A stretch of DNA of 9,667 nt, from contig CAYYWV010000093.1 of assembly GCA_964475385.1 (NCBI GenBank), positions 1 to 9,667 of the forward strand, given 5' to 3'. This DNA comes from CAYYWV01 sp964475385 (lineage in GTDB: Bacteria > Pseudomonadota > Alphaproteobacteria > JAAXGF01). The notes below the pieces were generated by a model. The model was not told the origin of the DNA and did not search any database. It saw only the letters and a program-made list of their open reading frames with translations. Position numbers and translations under genes: made by a program. This document shows, in pieces, positions 6,057 through 9,667 of the stretch (positions are counted from its first letter, which is position 1; each line of letters opens with the position of its first letter).

Positions 6057-7280
6057 TTATTGTCGCGCACGGCCTTTTCCGCCTATCAACGCCAAAGTAT
6101 GGCGGGCGACCATCAGCTCCTCGTCGGTCGGCACCACCCAGGCCGCGACCCGGCTCTCGGGCGTCGAGATGCGGGGGCCGCCGGCCTCGTTGGCCGCGGC
6201 GTCGAAGGCAAGCCCGAGCCAGCGCGCGTTTTCGCAGACGGCGGCGCGCACCGGGGCCGCGTTCTCGCCGATCCCGCCCGTGAACACCAGGGCGTCGAGT
6301 CCGCCGAGGGCGGCGGCCAGCGAGCCCAGCGCGCGGCCGACGCTGTAGGTGAACAGCGCAACCGCTTCGCCCGCGCGCGGATCGTCGCTGGCGAGAAGCG
6401 TCGCCATGTCGGCGCTGATCCCAGAGACGCCGAGAAGCCCCGAGCGTTCGTAGAGCAACGTGGTGAGCGCAGGCTCGTCCATCTTTTGCTCGCGCATCAG
6501 ATAGAGAAGGACTCCGGGGTCGACCGCGCCCGACCGGGTTCCCATAGGCAAGCCGTCGAGGGTCGAGAAGCCCATCGTGGTGGCGATGCTTTGGCCGTCG
6601 CGAATGGCGCACATGCTGGCGCCGTTTCCGAGATGGGCAACCACGAGGCGCTCGGGGAGCGGCCTTCCCGTGATTTCCGGCAATGCGGCGGTGATGGACT
6701 CGTAGGACAGGCCGTGGAAACCATAACGCCACAGCCCCTTTTCCGCGACAAGATCCCGGGGTAGCGCGATGCGGCGGGCGAGCGTCGGTTGACTGGCGTG
6801 AAAGGCGGTGTCGAAGCAGGCGACTTGGGGCAGCGCGGGCCAACGGGCGGCGATCGCCGCGACCGCGGCGAGGTTGCGGCTCTGATGGACGGGCGCGAGC
6901 GGGATCAGGGCGCGCAGCTCTTCGATCAGCGCTGGATCGAGGAGCGCGGGCGCCGTTCGGCCGAGGCCGCCGTGGACGATCCGATGGCCGGCCGCGATCA
7001 GGTTCGCGCCCGCCTCCCGCGCGGCGATCCAGTCCAGAAGCCAGGCGAGCGCTGCGTCGTGGCCGCGAAGACGCGCGACCGCGTCCTGTTCGCCGGCGCC
7101 GACGAGCGGCCGGCGCTCTGCGTCCTGGGCGGCGAACCGCATGCGCCCGCCGATTCCGGCGATCTGGCCGCGCATGGTCTCGCTCGCGTCTCCGTCTTGG
7201 GCGGAAAACAGCGCGAACTTGATGCTGGAGGAACCGGCGTTGAGAACCAGAACGGAGGCCGAAGCCGACGTCGCGCTCAT
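6057..7280 (-). CDS. ackA: Acetate kinase
   Basis: A cytosolic kinase interconverting acetyl phosphate plus ADP and acetate plus ATP. The 407-residue protein carries all the landmarks of the ASKHA-fold acetate kinase family: LVLNAGSSSIKF (11-22, N14), GHRIVHGG (98-105, R100), FDTAFH (156-161, D157), YGFHGLSYE (186-194, H188), HLGNGAS (216-222), MGTRSG (246-251, R249), FTGGIGEN (333-340) and the C-terminal TDEE. No active-site residue seems missing. The ATG at 7280 has AGAGG seven bases upstream. It is divergent from pta across 99 bases and converges with tauR. In a taurine locus it gives a route from Xsc-made acetyl phosphate to ATP, as in taurine-fermenting Desulfonispora. Butyrate or propionate kinase is less likely given the neighbours. 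Confidence 0.94.
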   Translation of the reverse strand: MSATSASASVLVLNAGSSSIKFALFSAQDGDASETMRGQIAGIGGRMRFAAQDAERRPLVGAGEQDAVARLRGHDAALAWLLDWIAAREAGANLIAAGHRIVHGGLGRTAPALLDPALIEELRALIPLAPVHQSRNLAAVAAIAARWPALPQVACFDTAFHASQPTLARRIALPRDLVAEKGLWRYGFHGLSYESITAALPEITGRPLPERLVVAHLGNGASMCAIRDGQSIATTMGFSTLDGLPMGTRSGAVDPGVLLYLMREQKMDEPALTTLLYERSGLLGVSGISADMATLLASDDPRAGEAVALFTYSVGRALGSLAAALGGLDALVFTGGIGENAAPVRAAVCENARWLGLAFDAAANEAGGPRISTPESRVAAWVVPTDEELMVARHTLALIGGKGRARQ

Positions 7281-7379
7281 GCCTTTGCCTCTTTATCCTG
7301 AGGGCGGTTTGCGGCGGCGGACTTGCCAGCGCCTCGCGCAGGGTCTTAGGTTGCCGCGGAAGACGCGGAGGCCGCAACG

Positions 7380-8351
7380 ATGGACGGTATCGAGTTCCTG
7401 ATCGCCAGGGCGCGCCGCCGTTCGGGCCGGGTGGTGCTGCCCGAGGGCGAGGACGAGCGCATTCTGCGCGCCGCGCGGCGGCTTTGCGATTCGGGCGTCG
7501 CGCGGCCCATTTTGCTCGGGCGGCGAGATGCGCTTGCCGCCGTCGCCGAGCGCGCGAAGGTCGCGCTCGACGGCGTCGAGACGGCGGATCCCGCCGGCCA
7601 TGTCCGGCTTGAAGCCTACGCCGAAGCGTATGCTGCGCACGCCCGCCGGGCCGATCCGCGAATCGCCCGAAGGTTGATGCGCAAGCCCCTTTACTTCGGG
7701 GCGATGATGGTGCGGCTCGGCGAGGCGGACGCGCTGGTCGCGGGCGTCGCCAACCCGACGCGGCGCGTGATCGAGGCCGGGCGGCTCGCGATCGGCCTCG
7801 CCCCGGGAATCGCCACGCCGTCGAGCTTCTTTCTCATGGCCATGCCGGACGGCCGCCGCCTGGTCTTCGCCGACTGCGCGGTCAACGTCGAGCCCGACGC
7901 CGAGGCGCTGGCCGATATCGCGATCGCTTCCGCCGAGAGCGCCGAACGCCTTCTCGACGAGACGCCCCGGGTCGCGTTTCTGTCGTTTTCGACCCACGGC
8001 AGCGCCGAGCATCCGCGCGCCCGCAAGGTGCGCGAGGCGACGGCCATCGCCCGCGCCCGCGCCCCCGCTCTCGCGTTCGATGGCGAGCTTCAGCTCGACG
8101 CCGCGCTTTCGCCCGAGATCGCGGCCAAGAAGATCAGGCGCGAAAGCCCGGTCGCCGGACGGGCCAACGTGCTGATTTTTCCCGATCTCGACGCCGGCAA
8201 CATCGGCTACAAGCTCGTCCAGACCCTGGCCGGCGCGCACGCCATCGGCCCGATCCTCCAGGGGTTCGCAAGACCGATCAGCGACCTTTCGCGGGGCGCG
8301 CGCGTCGACGACATCGTCGCGGTGACGGCGGTCCTCCTCGCCGAAGGCTGA
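7380..8351 (+). CDS. pta: Phosphate acetyltransferase (PTA_PTB family)
   Basis: A cytosolic enzyme converting acetyl phosphate and CoA to acetyl-CoA and phosphate; here it feeds the acetyl phosphate released by Xsc into central metabolism. The 323-residue protein is a stand-alone catalytic domain, without the N-terminal regulatory domains of E. coli Pta. Visible motifs are PEGEDER (21-27), VAGVANPTRRVIEAG (120-134), TPSSFFLM (146-153), FADCAVN (163-169), LSFSTHGSAEHPR (201-213), FDGELQLDAA (233-242), FPDLDAGNIGYK (267-278) and ILQGFARPISDLSRGA (292-307). The segment NPTRR replaces the HTT seen in E. coli-type Pta. The start is well supported: GGAGG at 7367-7371, eight bases before the ATG. 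It is divergent from ackA and converges with xsc, 72 bases apart. Phosphate butyryltransferase is the main alternative, judged unlikely because of xsc. Confidence 0.92.
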   Translation: MDGIEFLIARARRRSGRVVLPEGEDERILRAARRLCDSGVARPILLGRRDALAAVAERAKVALDGVETADPAGHVRLEAYAEAYAAHARRADPRIARRLMRKPLYFGAMMVRLGEADALVAGVANPTRRVIEAGRLAIGLAPGIATPSSFFLMAMPDGRRLVFADCAVNVEPDAEALADIAIASAESAERLLDETPRVAFLSFSTHGSAEHPRARKVREATAIARARAPALAFDGELQLDAALSPEIAAKKIRRESPVAGRANVLIFPDLDAGNIGYKLVQTLAGAHAIGPILQGFARPISDLSRGARVDDIVAVTAVLLAEG

Positions 8352-8423
8352 ACATCGCGCGCCGCCAGCCTCAACGTTCGCGAAGGCCATGACGCGCCGG
8401 TCGACGGCTTCCTCCCTCCCCGA

Positions 8424-9667
8424 TCAGGCGACCGTGTACGCCTTGTACTTGTCCAACAGCCGCACCGGCTTCTTGAGCGCATCGCGACGGAACGGATCGC
8501 CGAGCTCGCGGGTCAGCATCACCTCGATCACCGTCGGCCGGTCCGAAGCGGTCGCTTCGCGAAGCGCATCGCCCACTTGGTCGGGCTGGTCGACGGTCAC
8601 GCCTTCGGCGCCCATGGCGCGGGCGATCGCGGCGAAGCTCGGGTTCGCGAGGTTGGTGCCGACGTAGCGGTCGGCGTAGAAGTCGATCTGGTTCTTTTTC
8701 TCCGCGCCCCATTGACCGTTGTTGAACACCACGGCGGTCACGGGAATGTTCTCGCGCACGCAGGTCATGACTTCGGCGAGGCTCATCCCCCAAGCGCCGT
8801 CGCCCACATAGGCGACCGCCGGCCGGTCGGGGCAGGCCACCTTGGCCCCCATCGCGGTCGGAAAGGCGTAGCCGCAGTTGCCGAAGCTCATGGCGGCGAA
8901 GAAGCTCGGCGGCGTCTCGAAGCGCAGGTAGCTGTTGGCGATCGAGCAAACGTTGCCGATGTCGGTCGTCACCATGGCGTTCGCGGGCATCGCCTTTTCG
9001 AGCTCGCGCAGGCAGCGGCGCGGGCTGATGGGCGAGCCGTCGGCCGACGACATGCCGTCGAGCTCTTCCTCCCAGGCGGCCTTTTGGCGCGCGACCTCGG
9101 CGAGCCGCGCCTCGCGGGTCTCGTGGGCGGCGATCGGCAGGTTCGAGGTCTTGAGGCGGGCGAGGATTTCGGCCGCCGCCTTGGCGGCGTCGCCGTTGAC
9201 CGCGACCGAGATCGGCTTGACGAGGCCAAGCATCCGATGGTCGCTGTCGACCTGGATGATCTTGGCGTCCTTGGGCCAGTAGTCGATGCCGTATTGGGGC
9301 AGCGTGCCGAACGGGCCGAGGCGGGTGCCGAGCGCCAGCACCACGTCGGCCTGGGCGATGATCTTCATCGCCGCCTTCGAGCCCTGATAACCGAGCGGGC
9401 CGCACATTAGCGGATGACTCGCCGGGAAGGCGTCGTTGTGGAGGTAGCTGGTCACCACCGGGGCGTCGAGATGCTCGGCCAACGCCTTGGCCGCCTCGAC
9501 CCCGTTCGCCATGATGACGCCGCCGCCCGAGACGATGACCGGGAAGCGCGCCTCGGCGAGCGCCCGGGCCGCGGCGTCCAGGCTTTCGGGGCCGCCGGGA
9601 CCGCGTTCGATGGTCATGGGCTTGGCGATCTCGACGTCGACCTCGCCGTAGAAATGGTCGCGCGGGA
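8424..9667 (-). CDS. xsc: Sulfoacetaldehyde acetyltransferase, C-terminal part (runs off the right edge)
   Basis: A thiamine-diphosphate enzyme that cleaves sulfoacetaldehyde with phosphate into sulfite and acetyl phosphate, the carbon-sulfur bond-breaking step of taurine degradation. About 413 codons are present. The frame stays open to 9667 (reading PRDHFYGEVDVEIAKP before the first internal ATG at 9617), so that ATG is not the start; roughly 180-190 N-terminal residues, including the ThDP pyrimidine-domain glutamate, lie outside. The ThDP pyrophosphate motif GDGAWG followed by FNN is intact. The stretches FGNCGYAFPTAMGAK, QWGAEKKNQ and the C-terminal RELGDPFRRDALKKPVRLLDKY are characteristic of Xsc and separate it from acetolactate synthase. 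It converges with pta. Its promoter and start are outside the window. Confidence 0.93.
   Translation of the reverse strand, partial: PRDHFYGEVDVEIAKPMTIERGPGGPESLDAAARALAEARFPVIVSGGGVIMANGVEAAKALAEHLDAPVVTSYLHNDAFPASHPLMCGPLGYQGSKAAMKIIAQADVVLALGTRLGPFGTLPQYGIDYWPKDAKIIQVDSDHRMLGLVKPISVAVNGDAAKAAAEILARLKTSNLPIAAHETREARLAEVARQKAAWEEELDGMSSADGSPISPRRCLRELEKAMPANAMVTTDIGNVCSIANSYLRFETPPSFFAAMSFGNCGYAFPTAMGAKVACPDRPAVAYVGDGAWGMSLAEVMTCVRENIPVTAVVFNNGQWGAEKKNQIDFYADRYVGTNLANPSFAAIARAMGAEGVTVDQPDQVGDALREATASDRPTVIEVMLTRELGDPFRRDALKKPVRLLDKYKAYTVA

Noticed and set aside
7323..7351. Sigma-70 promoter for pta (TTGCCA with a 17-base spacer)
   Set aside because: The -10 would read TTAGGT, which matches the consensus poorly, so no promoter is claimed in the ackA-pta gap.
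5926..7377. 483-codon minus-strand frame over ackA
   Set aside because: It is an Arg/Pro-rich out-of-frame reading of ackA, which itself has every family motif.
7293..8390. 365-codon minus-strand frame over pta
   Set aside because: It is antisense to pta, which has a clear ribosome binding site and full family motifs; the frame looks like nothing known.
8352..8423. Terminator between the convergent pta and xsc genes
   Set aside because: Only short 4-bp inverted repeats and GC-rich direct repeats were found, with no T-tract on either strand.
8424..9617. Acetolactate synthase large subunit as the identity of the right-edge gene
   Set aside because: The C-terminal RELGDPFRRDALKKP and QWGAEKKNQ stretches and the upstream FYGEVDVEI are Xsc features, and taurine genes surround it.
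1..9667. CRISPR arrays, insertion sequences, tRNA or rRNA genes, attachment sites
   Set aside because: I saw no regularly spaced repeats, transposase motifs, terminal inverted repeats or cloverleaf-like segments; the window is filled by metabolic genes.

Overview
The window is a compact, GC-rich stretch of bacterial chromosome carrying a taurine (2-aminoethanesulfonate) dissimilation locus, flanked on the left by a housekeeping mazG gene. The strong bias to G or C at third codon positions, the MocR-type regulator divergent from a taurine aminotransferase, and the use of Xsc with Pta all suggest an alphaproteobacterium. That placement is an inference from gene content and style, not from a marker gene.

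Layout from left to right: no gene recognised (1-178); mazG (+); a 3-hydroxyisobutyrate-dehydrogenase-family reductase (-); tauA, a periplasmic taurine-binding protein (-); tpa, a taurine:pyruvate-type aminotransferase (-); a divergent regulatory region (4371-4549); tauR, a MocR-type regulator (+); ackA, acetate kinase (-); pta, phosphate acetyltransferase (+); and the C-terminal two thirds of xsc, sulfoacetaldehyde acetyltransferase (-), which runs off the right edge. The left-hand genes tpa, tauA and the reductase probably form one leftward operon, ending at a hairpin plus T-tract that lies inside the 3' end of mazG. ackA and xsc are leftward and pta is rightward, so the pathway is split over at least four transcription units.

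The proposed pathway is as follows. TauA captures taurine. Tpa transfers its amino group to pyruvate, giving sulfoacetaldehyde and alanine. Xsc cleaves sulfoacetaldehyde with phosphate to sulfite and acetyl phosphate. Pta converts acetyl phosphate to acetyl-CoA for assimilation, or AckA converts it to acetate plus ATP. TauR is expected to sense taurine and activate tpa. The transporter ATPase and permease (TauB, TauC), alanine dehydrogenase, and sulfite oxidation or export genes are not in the window.

The core pathway is known biology. The less ordinary points are a beta-hydroxyacid dehydrogenase of unknown substrate at the end of the taurine operon (a candidate sulfoacetaldehyde reductase), a lysine at the usual flexible-arginine position of Tpa, a tauA without tauBC, a 24-bp-spaced repeat between tpa and tauR, and a patch of atypical codons inside tauA. 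I see no wholly new system.
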